Origin: JAHBVL01 sp963712055
GTDB taxonomy: Bacteria > Chloroflexota > Chloroflexia > Thermomicrobiales > UBA6265
Direction of reading: 5' to 3'
NCBI GenBank assembly: GCA_963712055.1
Contig: CAVQGN010000008.1
Coordinates: forward strand, 12,287 to 76,286
DNA: 64,000 nt
A program made the translations under genes and the position numbers. Under the pieces are notes generated by a model, which saw only the letters and a list, made by a program, of their open reading frames with translations, made no database searches and was not told the origin of the DNA. Shown piece by piece: positions 53,641-62,261 of the stretch. Numbering within the stretch: the stretch's first letter is position 1; each line of letters starts with the position of its first letter.

Positions 53641-55071
53641 TCAGGCGATCGACATCGATTCCTGGCGAATCCTGTCGAGTTCTCCGTCCGGATCGATTCC
53701 GCCGAGATCGGCAATGGCGCTCCGGCGGGAACGGATTCCGGCTTCGACGAGCGCCACCGTGTTCCGCACCGTTCCGTCGCGATCACTCGGCAACACACCC
53801 GGCCAGATCGGCGCCGTTCGCCGCAATCCGCCGAAATCGTGACCCCCGAACCGCTCGAGCAGATCGAGCAACCGAGCATTCCGTTCGAGATAGAAACTGT
53901 CCCATTGGCGTCGCTTTCGGGCGACCTTCTGCACTAGCGGCTGGATCTCGACTTCGAGCGCGGCGCCCGACAGGGTTCTGCCGGAATCACCGAACGCGGT
54001 CCGGGGGGTCTCGCTGAGATCATGAAGCGTGCGATAGAGGAGATCGACATACTCGATATGCAAGCGCATCCCGCCATGACTGAGCAGATCGAGCAGATAG
54101 GCTCTCGCTCCTTCGGGCAGTTCCCATTTCGCGCCCGGTCCGACAACGATGCCTTCGGATCCGTCGACGTTTTCCAGCACGGTCACCGGCGCACCGGACA
54201 ACGCCAGAATCTGAGAAAGGACGCTCATGCGAACATTCAGTTCGCGGCAAACATCGAAGAGATCGACGAGATCAGAGGTCCCCCAGAACTGGTGCGCCAC
54301 CGGATTGTTCGGCGCGATCACATAGGGAATCCAGCCATACGGATTCGCGCGATCGACCACCTCATCATGGTCAACAGAGACCCGCCAACGATCGTCGCTC
54401 CAGATCTCCGTCACGGCATAGGTGCGGTTCAGATCGATCAACCGCAGCGATGTCTGCTCGGTAAAGAGGTGTTCGATCTGCTGACCCGGCAACAGATAGC
54501 GCTGAGCCACCTGAAGAACTCGCTTCGGATCGTCACTCCGGGTCTGCACCACCAGGGTGGCCGGATCGACCGCAGCCACCATGGGGAGCTGCCGTCGTGC
54601 ATCCCAGGTCACCTTGACTGCGGCGTCACCGATCACCGCGGCTTCGACACTGAGATCGAAATCGAGTCCTGAGAGGTCGTTTTGGGCGATCGCCTCCTGC
54701 AACTGCTGTTCCGCCCGGTTGGCCGAATCAAGATCGCCCGAGTCCTGAACGGCAAAGGTGACTGGCGCTGGAAAGACATAGGATGACACTTTGCGCACCA
54801 GTGTTCGGGCGTAGTTGAAGGTCATGCGGACCTCGCCTGACCGCCGCTTGCCCGTCCATTGCTCACCGGTGAAAAAGGCTCTCGCTTCCTCATAACGGCG
54901 AAAGCGCTCATGGTCGTCCTGGCTGACCAATCCTGCTGGCCAGGCCGACCCAGCCAGAGAACCTGACGGTCGATGGTGTTGTTCGATCAAAGCCTCAGAA
55001 CCTCCTTGGTTTGTCGCAAGCGCACCGTGCTCCGGTGACAGAAGGTCACCAAGAGTGGCGTCCGTTCGCAT
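53641..55071 (-). CDS. Phage portal protein (SPP1 gp6-like)
   Basis: A 476-residue protein. Family pattern: an early FFTGEQWTGKRRSGEVRMTF + NYARTLVRK, then PVTFAVQDSG, AVIGDAAVKVTWD, YGWIPYVIAPNNP and FGDSGRTLSGAALEVEIQPL near the end. It ends with AIADLGGIDPDGELDRIRQE. Portals form the dodecameric DNA entry ring of phage heads. The gene is intact. No terminase is found upstream and no major capsid gene downstream, so the cluster is incomplete. Confidence 0.85.
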   Translation of the reverse strand: MRTDATLGDLLSPEHGALATNQGGSEALIEQHHRPSGSLAGSAWPAGLVSQDDHERFRRYEEARAFFTGEQWTGKRRSGEVRMTFNYARTLVRKVSSYVFPAPVTFAVQDSGDLDSANRAEQQLQEAIAQNDLSGLDFDLSVEAAVIGDAAVKVTWDARRQLPMVAAVDPATLVVQTRSDDPKRVLQVAQRYLLPGQQIEHLFTEQTSLRLIDLNRTYAVTEIWSDDRWRVSVDHDEVVDRANPYGWIPYVIAPNNPVAHQFWGTSDLVDLFDVCRELNVRMSVLSQILALSGAPVTVLENVDGSEGIVVGPGAKWELPEGARAYLLDLLSHGGMRLHIEYVDLLYRTLHDLSETPRTAFGDSGRTLSGAALEVEIQPLVQKVARKRRQWDSFYLERNARLLDLLERFGGHDFGGLRRTAPIWPGVLPSDRDGTVRNTVALVEAGIRSRRSAIADLGGIDPDGELDRIRQESMSIA

Positions 55072-55219
55072 GAATCTTGTGAACAGTCGTGGTTGACATT
55101 TGGGTAACTACTGCTAGGACGGAGTGAAAGACTGTGAACATTGGGCGCGAATACGTGCATCGCGTCGTGGAGTCGACCGATTTGGCGTTTGCTCCGAGGG
55201 TTCCGGGAAAGGGAGTTGA

Positions 55220-57316
55220 ATGGATAACAAACGGTTTGATAGCCTGACCAAGGCACTCGCCTCTGGTCAATCCCGGCGCTCCGTCATCAAGGGCCTGCTC
55301 GGTCTCGGTGGTGCCGCTGCGGTTTCGACCGTCGTCGCCGATGGGACTGACGCGCGTCGACGTAGCAACATCACCCTGCCAGCCGCCCCCACGACCACCA
55401 CTGCGGCTCCATGCCGTGCTGGGTTCGAGCCATGCACCACGAACGTTACCGGCTGCTGTGCCATCTGTTCCGGCAACACACCGGTAACCTGTGGTCTCGA
55501 ATGTTGCGCCTCAGACGATCAGTGTTGCGACGGCGAATGCTGCGGCGGCGACCAACTCTGTGTTGCCAAGGTTCTCGATTGCTCGAACAGTCGCTGCGAA
55601 GAGATCTGCTGCGACGAAGACCAGATCTGCGACGGTCGCTGTTGCAATGGCACCTGTTTCCAGCCGATCGACGAACTTTTCGGCGATGATGACGACGACG
55701 ACGATGACGGCGGCTTCGACCGGGCTTGTTGTCCGAAAAGCGCCACGTTCTGCCCGTTCATGTATGACGATCGCTTCGGGGTCTGCTGCGACGGCGACAC
55801 ACCAGTCTGCTGCCAGGACGAAAACGGCTACCCGATCTGTATTCGCGAAGACCAGTGCTGCACCGCCAGCGACTGCCCGGAACTCGAGGGACAGGGCGAG
55901 GAAGCCTGCTGGAATTGCAGAGAAAACACTTGTGTCCCGGTTCCACGCGGTGACCAGGGTGGCTGTGACGACTGCTTCGGCTGCTCGGGCACGCAGGAGT
56001 GCGATCCCAACCCCACCGTCAATGGTGAGACTTGCGGTGGCGGGTTCGGCGATGACGATGACGGCGGCGGTGTCTGCTGTGGCGGCGTCTGCTGCGGCGG
56101 TCTTGAGCCGGCCTGCTGCACTCGCGATGATGTCTCCTTCTGCATCGATGAAGCAACCCAATGCTGTTTGAACCGGGATTGCGACGACAGTCCGAAGACC
56201 TGTGAAAAGGGCATCTGCCGCAAGTCAGATCAAACCTGCATTCTCCGGACTGAGTGCGAGGACAACGAGACCTGCTGTGTCAACGCGCCGGAACCGGTGT
56301 GCGTCGATGTCACCCAACAGGACGTCTGCTGCACCAGCGATGATTGCGACAACGGCTGTCTCGCCTGCGAAGCCACCGTCTGTGTGGCCCAGTGCGACCG
56401 GGATACGTGCTGCACCGCTGACGAGGACCGCGCCAACTGGTTCTGCCTGGCCGAGGATGAGTGCTGTCCGCTCGATTGCGGCGGCAACGCTTGCTGCGAC
56501 GGCGTCTGCTGTGACGCGGGTCAGATCTGTGTCTCGCCAGTCGACGTGTCCAGTGATGAGGTTTCGGTGGCTGTCGATGGCGGAAGCGTCTGCTGCACTC
56601 CGCTGACCTGCGAGGACGAGAGCATTGGCGGTCTTGGTGAACCGTGCGGCCGTGCGCTTGATAACGGCTGCGGCGGAATAACTGCCTGTGGTTGCAAGGA
56701 GGGCGTCTGCGACACGACGCAAGGCATCTGCGTGCAACCAACCACCACGACGCCGGAGCCGACAACCACGACACCGGAGCCCATTTGCCCGGGTCAGGTC
56801 CAGTGCAGTGGAGCCAATGCCAACTGCTGTGCCACCGAGGGGCAATGCGCGCCAAACGGAGACTGCTGTGCCACCGATCGGATCATCTGTGGCGATGTCT
56901 GCTGCCAGGGTCCGTGTGACACCTGCGTCGATGGGCAATGCGTGAGTAATCTCGATGATGCATCGGCTTGCTCGGATCCACGCAACAGCTACGCGTCGGG
57001 AATTTGCTGCAACGGCGCTTGCAACTCTTCTGGCGCGACCACCTGTGCACCTCCAACCACGACTCAACCGCCATGCGTACCAAACTGCGATTGCAGTGAT
57101 CCCAACAACGCTGGCTTAACCTGCAACGGTTACGACCCCGGTGTAGCGATCTGCTTCAACGGGTGGTGCGTCTTTTCCGCCGACATCTGCGGCGAGAATG
57201 TCTGCGGCGGTAATGACGAGTGCGAAACTTGCATTGAGGGTGAGTGCGTATTGATCAACCAGGGCGGCAGTTGCAACGGCGGCGCTGGTATATGTCAGGA
57301 CGAATGGTGCGTCTAG
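55220..57316 (+). CDS. Intact Cys-rich secreted protein with Tat-type leader
   Basis: A 698-residue protein with AGGGAG before its ATG. It starts MDNKRFDSLTKALASGQSRR and SVIKGLLGLGGAAA, an export leader with a twin arginine. The mature protein has well over 100 cysteines, mostly as CC pairs in short modules (CCDGECCGGDQLC, CCNGTC, CCATDRIICGDVCC), resembling disulfide-knotted extracellular repeats. A run of eight Asp (55685-55708) and a second Asp run suggest Ca2+ binding. Pro/Thr linkers (TTTTPEPTTTTPEP) join modules. No wall anchor is seen. It is the only undamaged member of three in the window. Confidence 0.88.
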   Translation: MDNKRFDSLTKALASGQSRRSVIKGLLGLGGAAAVSTVVADGTDARRRSNITLPAAPTTTTAAPCRAGFEPCTTNVTGCCAICSGNTPVTCGLECCASDDQCCDGECCGGDQLCVAKVLDCSNSRCEEICCDEDQICDGRCCNGTCFQPIDELFGDDDDDDDDGGFDRACCPKSATFCPFMYDDRFGVCCDGDTPVCCQDENGYPICIREDQCCTASDCPELEGQGEEACWNCRENTCVPVPRGDQGGCDDCFGCSGTQECDPNPTVNGETCGGGFGDDDDGGGVCCGGVCCGGLEPACCTRDDVSFCIDEATQCCLNRDCDDSPKTCEKGICRKSDQTCILRTECEDNETCCVNAPEPVCVDVTQQDVCCTSDDCDNGCLACEATVCVAQCDRDTCCTADEDRANWFCLAEDECCPLDCGGNACCDGVCCDAGQICVSPVDVSSDEVSVAVDGGSVCCTPLTCEDESIGGLGEPCGRALDNGCGGITACGCKEGVCDTTQGICVQPTTTTPEPTTTTPEPICPGQVQCSGANANCCATEGQCAPNGDCCATDRIICGDVCCQGPCDTCVDGQCVSNLDDASACSDPRNSYASGICCNGACNSSGATTCAPPTTTQPPCVPNCDCSDPNNAGLTCNGYDPGVAICFNGWCVFSADICGENVCGGNDECETCIEGECVLINQGGSCNGGAGICQDEWCV

Positions 57317-57360
57317 GAGACAGACGATAGCCTTCTGTTGATCAGAAGCAACGAATTGGA

Positions 57361-57390
57361 AAGCGGCCGGATCTTTCGATCCGGCCGCTT
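57361..57390 (+). terminator. Terminator of intact Cys-rich protein gene
   Basis: A 13-bp perfect stem AAGCGGCCGGATC / GATCCGGCCGCTT with loop TTTC, followed by CCTTTGTGTG. It lies 44 nt after the stop. Confidence 0.88.
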
Positions 57391-57469
57391 CCTTTGTGTG
57401 GCCTTTCCTGCTATCGGAGAATCGGTAGCACGCGAGAAAACGACAATTCCTCCCTCACCCATACCCAAC

Positions 57470-58275
57470 CCCGGCTGTTCAGGGATTCTTCACTTCGTTC
57501 AGAATGACAGGAACACCTAGAACGACAGGAACGCGCGGTGGTCACGCATTGTCATTCTGAGCTTGCGAAGAATCTTCATCCTCACCCAGCCTGTCTGTAC
57601 GAGACTCTTCCCCATGTCATTCTGAGCATGCGAAGGAATCTCTTCTCATCCTCACCCAACCGTCTCCACCGAGATTCTTCACTTCGTTCAGAATGACAGG
57701 AACACCTAGAACGACAGCCACGCACGGTGGTTACACATTGTCATTCTGAGCCTGCGAAGGCATGTATTGAGCATGCGAAGGAATCTCCTCCCGCTTACGC
57801 CCAACCCGTCTGCCAAGAGATTCTTCACTTCGTTCAGAATGACAAGGGCGTGGAGCATGACAGGGAGGTCGGAGTTACAGACACGCACACAAGGGGAACG
57901 CGTTGTCATTCTGAGCCTGCGAAGGCATGTCCTGAGCATGCGAAGGAATCTCCTCCCGCTTACACCCAACCCGTCCGCCAAGAGATTCTTCACTTCGTTC
58001 AGAATGACAAGGGCGTTCAGAATGACAAGGGCGTGCAGCATGACAGGGAGGTCGGAGTGACAGACACGCACACAAGGGGAACACGTTGTCATTCTGAGCC
58101 TGCGAAGGCATGTCCTGAGCATGCGAAGGAATCTCCTCCCGCTTACACCCAACCCGTCCGCCAAGAGATTCTTCACTTCGTTCAGAATGACAAGGGCGTT
58201 CAGCATGACAAGAGCGTCAGCATGACAATCGCGTTCAGAGTGACAATCGCATTCAGAATGACAACCACGCGCTAA
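57470..58275. repeat. Inverted-repeat cluster C
   Basis: Many copies of GAGATTCTTCACTTCGTTCA + GAATGACA and of TGTCATTCTGAGCCTGCGAA + GGCATG. A long unit of about 165-185 bp (a TCTGAGCCTGCGAAGG block, CTCCTCCCGCTTACACCCAA, then the reverse arm) recurs three times between 57735 and 58200, and short ACAAGGGCGTTCAGAATG strings add a minisatellite at 58010-58260. It fills the gap between the Cys-rich gene and a glycosyltransferase gene. ORFs on both strands are artefacts. Confidence 0.92.
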
Positions 58276-58362
58276 GTGACATCGGCTCTCCTTGTCCCAG
58301 CCCCGTCTCACCTCCCATACTCCGGTCAACGTTGACACCGCCGCGAGGGATAACCGGTTGCG

Positions 58363-59208
58363 ATGACCAGACCAGCGCTCACGATCGGAATGGCCACCTA
58401 CAAAGACTTCGATGGGGTTTTTTTCACCATTCAAGCCCTGCGCATGTACCAGGACCTGACCGATACCGAGCTCCTCGTCATCGACAACTTCGGCTGCGAT
58501 CACACCCGCAAATTTGTCGAAAACGACGCCAAGTGCCGCTATATCCGCGCGATCGATGTGGTCGGGACCGCCGCGCCCCGCAATCTCGTATTCGAAGAAG
58601 CCAGCGGTGATGCCGTTCTCTGCTGCGACTCCCACGTGCTCTTCGAGACCGGGGTCATCGCGCGACTACGCAACTATTACGCCGCCAACCCTGGTACTCC
58701 GGATCTCCTCCAGGGTCCCCTGGTCTACGATGACCTGAAACATCTTTCCACCCATTTCGATCCCGTCTGGCGAGCGCAGATGTGGGGGACCTGGGGGACT
58801 GATCCGCGCGGTCTCGACCCCGACAATGAGCCCTTCGATATCCCGATGCAGGGACTCGGAGCCTTTAGCTCCCGCAAGGACGCCTGGCTCGGCTTCAATT
58901 CGGAGTTCCGCGGTTTCGGCGGCGAAGAAGGCTACATCCACGAAAAATACCGTCAAGCCGGTGCGCGCACCCTTTGCCTCCCCTGGTTCCGCTGGAATCA
59001 CCGGTTTGGTCGGCCAGCCGGTGTCCCCTATCCCCTCTTTCTGAAGGACAAACTCCGCAACTACCTGATCGGTCACTTGGAACTCGGCCTCGATACCACG
59101 CCGGTGCTCGAGCATTTCTCCGAGTTCACTACCGTGGAACTCCTCGAGGAGGTCGAAACGTCGGCCTACGACGCGGTCCAGTTCACCCCGATTCGCGTGA
59201 CATCCTGA
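58363..59208 (+). CDS. Family 2 glycosyltransferase
   Basis: A 281-residue GT-A fold enzyme. LTIGMATYKDFDGVFFTIQA opens the nucleotide-binding domain; DAVLCCDSHVLFETG holds the DxD-like DSH motif seen in polypeptide GalNAc-transferase relatives; GAFSSRKDAWLGFNSEFRGF + GGEEGY is the acceptor region. The pattern is nearer to GT27/GT60-like GT2 enzymes than to polysaccharide synthases. It is followed after 10 nt by a sugar epimerase gene. It could glycosylate the neighbouring secreted proteins (inference). Confidence 0.88.
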   Translation: MTRPALTIGMATYKDFDGVFFTIQALRMYQDLTDTELLVIDNFGCDHTRKFVENDAKCRYIRAIDVVGTAAPRNLVFEEASGDAVLCCDSHVLFETGVIARLRNYYAANPGTPDLLQGPLVYDDLKHLSTHFDPVWRAQMWGTWGTDPRGLDPDNEPFDIPMQGLGAFSSRKDAWLGFNSEFRGFGGEEGYIHEKYRQAGARTLCLPWFRWNHRFGRPAGVPYPLFLKDKLRNYLIGHLELGLDTTPVLEHFSEFTTVELLEEVETSAYDAVQFTPIRVTS

Positions 59209-59218
59209 GGTTGACCCA

Positions 59219-60089
59219 TTGACGACCTATCTCGTTACCGGCGGTTCTGGTTTCATCGGCAGTCACCTGGTCGAGTCGCTTCTCGAGGCTGGGCATCAGG
59301 TACGCGTTTTCGATCAGTGTTCGCCGGCAAATTCGAACCTCGACTTCCAACAGGGTGATCTTCGCAACCCCGATCAGCTCGCCGCAGCCGTGAATGGCAT
59401 CGACACGATCGTTCACCTGGCCGCGATCGCGTCGGTAGCGCAATCGGTCGAAGATCCGCGCACGACCCTCGATGTCAATGTCACCGGCACCGCCGATCTC
59501 ATCGCAGCGGCGACGGCTGCCAGGGTCCGCCGGATCGTGTTCGCATCCTCGGCCGCTGTCTATGGTGATCCCGGCACACCCGTTTGCACCGAAGATGGTC
59601 CGTTGCGTCCTGTCAGTCCGTATGCGGTGTCGAAACTCGCGGGGGAACGGTTGCTCCAGGGAGCCCAGCAGCAGGGAGGACCGGAGGGCGTCAGTCTCCG
59701 CTTTTTCAATGTCTATGGACCGGGCCAGGATCCGTCGTCTCCCTATTCCGGGGTGATCAGTCGCTTTGTCGATACTGCCACCCGAGGTGAGCGCCCGGTC
59801 ATCTTCGGCGATGGTCAGCAAACCCGCGATTTCATTCATGTCGCCGATCTCGTCCGCGCTATTCGTCTGGCGAGCGAGTCGCCGCAACGCGAGCGGCGCC
59901 GTGATCAACATCGCATCAGGGCAGGCTTCAACAATCAATGATCTCTGGACCGCGATCGCGGCAGCTCTTGGTTCCAGACTCGAACCAGACCTGCAGCCCG
60001 AACGTCCCGGCGATCTCCGCCATTCCCTGGCTGATGTCACTCGCGCACGGGAATTGCTCGGGTTCGACGGCCACGATGTCGCTCAGTGA
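59219..60089 (+). CDS. NAD-dependent sugar epimerase, split by one frameshift
   Basis: A UDP-glucose 4-epimerase-like extended SDR starting at a TTG (GAGG 9 nt upstream). YLVTGGSGFIGSHLVESLLE, FASSAAVYGDP, SPYAVSKLAGE (YxxxK) and QQTRDFIHVADLV are read in the first frame up to about 59880. From about 59890 the family's C-terminus (ASGAVINIASGQASTINDLW...DVTRARELLGFD) continues in the next frame to 60089. A single-base indel near 59885 explains it. Left as it stands, translation ends at 59941. It should supply an epimerised sugar nucleotide to the glycosyltransferase upstream. Confidence 0.85.
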
Positions 60090-60124
60090 AGGCATTGCCG
60101 ACCTGATCAACCCGCCTTCCTGAC

Positions 60125-60545
60125 GCAGATCGTCATCCTGAGGCAATTCGTCATCCTGAGGCAAAACCGTCATTTTGAGGCAAGACCGTCATTTTGAGGA
60201 AAAACCGTCATCCTGAGACAATACTGTCATCCTGAGCCTGCGAAGGCATGTCCTGAGCGTGCGAAGGAACTTCCTGCCGCAGCAGTACCACCACCAACTC
60301 ACCAAGAGACCCTTCGCTTCGCTCAGGGTGACACCGCCCCGTCATCCTGAGCCTGCGAAGGCATGTCCTGAGCCTGCGAAGGAACTCCTGCCGCAGCAGT
60401 ACTGCACCACCAACGCCCGAACACGAGACCCTTCGCTTCACTCAGGGTGACACCGCCCTGTCATCCTGAGGAGTATCGTCATCCTGAGCCTGCGAAGGCA
60501 TGTCCTGAGCTTGCGAAGGAACCTCCTGCCGCAGCAGTACCACCG
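60125..60545. repeat. Inverted-repeat cluster D
   Basis: Several short GTCATCCTGAGGCA units are followed by three long units with TCATCCTGAGCCTGCGAAGG, CATGTCCTGAGC, GAACTTCCTGCCGCAGCAGT and the reverse arm GAGACCCTTCGCTTCGCTCA + GGGTGACA. It lies immediately left of the GIY-YIG gene and is the same subfamily as cluster E on its right. Confidence 0.92.
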
Positions 60546-60550
60546 CCGAC

Positions 60551-60859
60551 TCACTCATACCAATCCCGGGCAAGATCAAGCCACTCTGGATTGTTCCTTT
60601 CGATGAGGTCGATTTTCCGCTCCCGGCGCCAACCCTTCAGCTGCTTCTCTCGTCCGATGGCGTCGTCGACGTTCGCGAACTCTTCGAAATGGACAAGTTG
60701 CGTAATGTTGTACTTCCTGGTGAAACCCGGCGCTCGCCTCGCCTTGTGTTCCGCGATGCGTCGTTCGAGGTTGTTGGTCACACCGATATACAGCGTCCGC
60801 GACGGGTTCGTCATGATGTACACAAAGTAGGAGCGCAAATTCGCAGCCTCCGCTCTCAT
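60551..60859 (-). CDS. GIY-YIG nuclease superfamily protein
   Basis: A 102-residue protein consisting of one GIY-YIG domain of the UPF0213/URI-like type: YFVYIMTNPSRTLYIGVTNN (VYI...YIG), LERRIAEHK (catalytic Arg), TRKYNITQLVHFEEF, AIGREKQLKGWRRERK (Glu metal ligand region) and NNPEWLDLA. These small stand-alone nucleases are common in bacteria and their role is poorly known. It is bracketed on both sides by clusters D and E of the same repeat family. Confidence 0.92.
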   Translation of the reverse strand: MRAEAANLRSYFVYIMTNPSRTLYIGVTNNLERRIAEHKARRAPGFTRKYNITQLVHFEEFANVDDAIGREKQLKGWRRERKIDLIERNNPEWLDLARDWYE

Positions 60860-60864
60860 CCACC

Positions 60865-61195
60865 CGATAGAGACCCTTCGCTACGCTCAGGGTGACACAT
60901 TCTTGTCATCCTGAGGCAGAATCTGTCATCCTGAGCCTGCGAAGGATCCTCCTGCCGCAGCGGCACCACTGCGCTGTCATCCTGAGCCTGCGAAGGATCT
61001 CCTGCCGCAGCAGAACTGCACCACCAACGCCCGAACACGAGACCCTTCGCTTCGCTCAGGGTGACACTTTCTTGTCATCCTGAGCCTGCGAAGGCATGTC
61101 CTGAGCCTGCGAAGGAACCACCTGCCGCAGCAGCACCTCCACCGACTCATCAAGAGACCCTTCGCTTCGCTCAGGGTGACACCCGCGGCGGCACC
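60865..61195. repeat. Inverted-repeat cluster E
   Basis: Three GAGACCCTTCGC...CAGGGTGACA arms (near 60868, 61040, 61155) alternate with TCATCCTGAGCCTGCGAAGG units and CCTGCCGCAGCAG linkers. Same subfamily as cluster D. Confidence 0.92.
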
Positions 61196-61199
61196 GCCA

Positions 61200-61979
61200 C
61201 TACTCGCCTTTTCGTCGGATTCCCTCGATTTTTCTCCGGACCATGTCCTCATAGTCCTCCCGCCAATGCGGATGGAGGTAGTACGACGCCTCGGCGATCG
61301 GACGCTCGCCAATTGCCGCGTACGCTTCCGCTCCATCGGCATCCGCGCTCACCGAGACGTGCCGCTGCGAGACTCCCCAGCGATAGATATAGAACCACTC
61401 GTCGATCGTGAGCGGGTCTGCTTTGCGATAGTGCGGATCGACCACCGTGAACGGTCCCGACAGGAAGGCATGATCGATATCTCGGTCATATCCACTGCTG
61501 ATCGGTTCATAGCCGCCGATGGCATTGAAGGCCGATTTCCGGAAAAGACTGGCGTTGTGAGCGTAGCCGACGGCATGATCATGGATCAGTCCCGACCGGG
61601 GCAGATACCAGTAGGCACGAGGATTGAAGTAGTCCGCGTCGCCGAGCCGGTCCACCGAAAGACTCAAGCGCCAGGGCAGGGAGAGATCATCGTCGTCCCA
61701 CATCGCGACCAGTTCGCCCTTGGCCAGATCGACCAGCGCATTGCACTTCTCCCCGAGTGTCTCGAACCGGACGGGATGATTGATCACCCGCACACCGGGA
61801 GCGTCGCAAATCAGCTCCTGCTCCGGGCAATCGTTGAGCACCACCAGTTCCTTGTGCGGGTAGTCCTGGCGGAGAAACGACTCGATCGCTTCCTCGACCA
61901 GCACCTGGTGGGAGGGAGGGCGGTTATACGTAGGGCAGATACAACTAACCAGCGGACCGCCCGGTTGCGCTTGTTCCAT
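61200..61979 (-). CDS. Family 2 glycosyltransferase
   Basis: A 259-residue GT-A glycosyltransferase: VSCICPTYNRPPSHQVLVEE, LVVLNDCPEQ, and the metal-binding MWDDDDLSLPWRL (DxD), followed by NASLFRKSAFNAIGGYEPIS (acceptor side). The C-terminal YYLHPHWREDYEDMVRRKIE is charged. Cytoplasmic. It is opposite in strand to the Cys-rich gene that follows. Acceptor unknown. Confidence 0.9.
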   Translation of the reverse strand: MEQAQPGGPLVSCICPTYNRPPSHQVLVEEAIESFLRQDYPHKELVVLNDCPEQELICDAPGVRVINHPVRFETLGEKCNALVDLAKGELVAMWDDDDLSLPWRLSLSVDRLGDADYFNPRAYWYLPRSGLIHDHAVGYAHNASLFRKSAFNAIGGYEPISSGYDRDIDHAFLSGPFTVVDPHYRKADPLTIDEWFYIYRWGVSQRHVSVSADADGAEAYAAIGERPIAEASYYLHPHWREDYEDMVRRKIEGIRRKGE

Positions 61980-62261
61980 TGCTCGACCTCACCTCGAGAA
62001 GACCCCTCACCGCACGTTGTCCGGGTATTGTCCACCATATCTTGGCCCACCTACCCTGGCCGCGGGTTCCCGGCCAGATGCTCATTTTGCATCCTCGTCC
62101 GTACGCGGCGAATCCCAGGTAACCGTCCTGTTCCATTCTTGCCAAATCTCTGCTATGCTCCTGAGCATACGCAAACAGGCGCTGAACCGCATCAGGTCGC
62201 CATCTCTCTTTGTGCACTGAGATCGACAATTCGATCCAGCTGTGGCTGGAAGGGGAGCGGA

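Noticed and set aside
57470..58275. Possible CRISPR array
   Set aside because: Units are inverted as well as direct, vary in length, and the intervening sequence is itself repeated; no cas gene is present.
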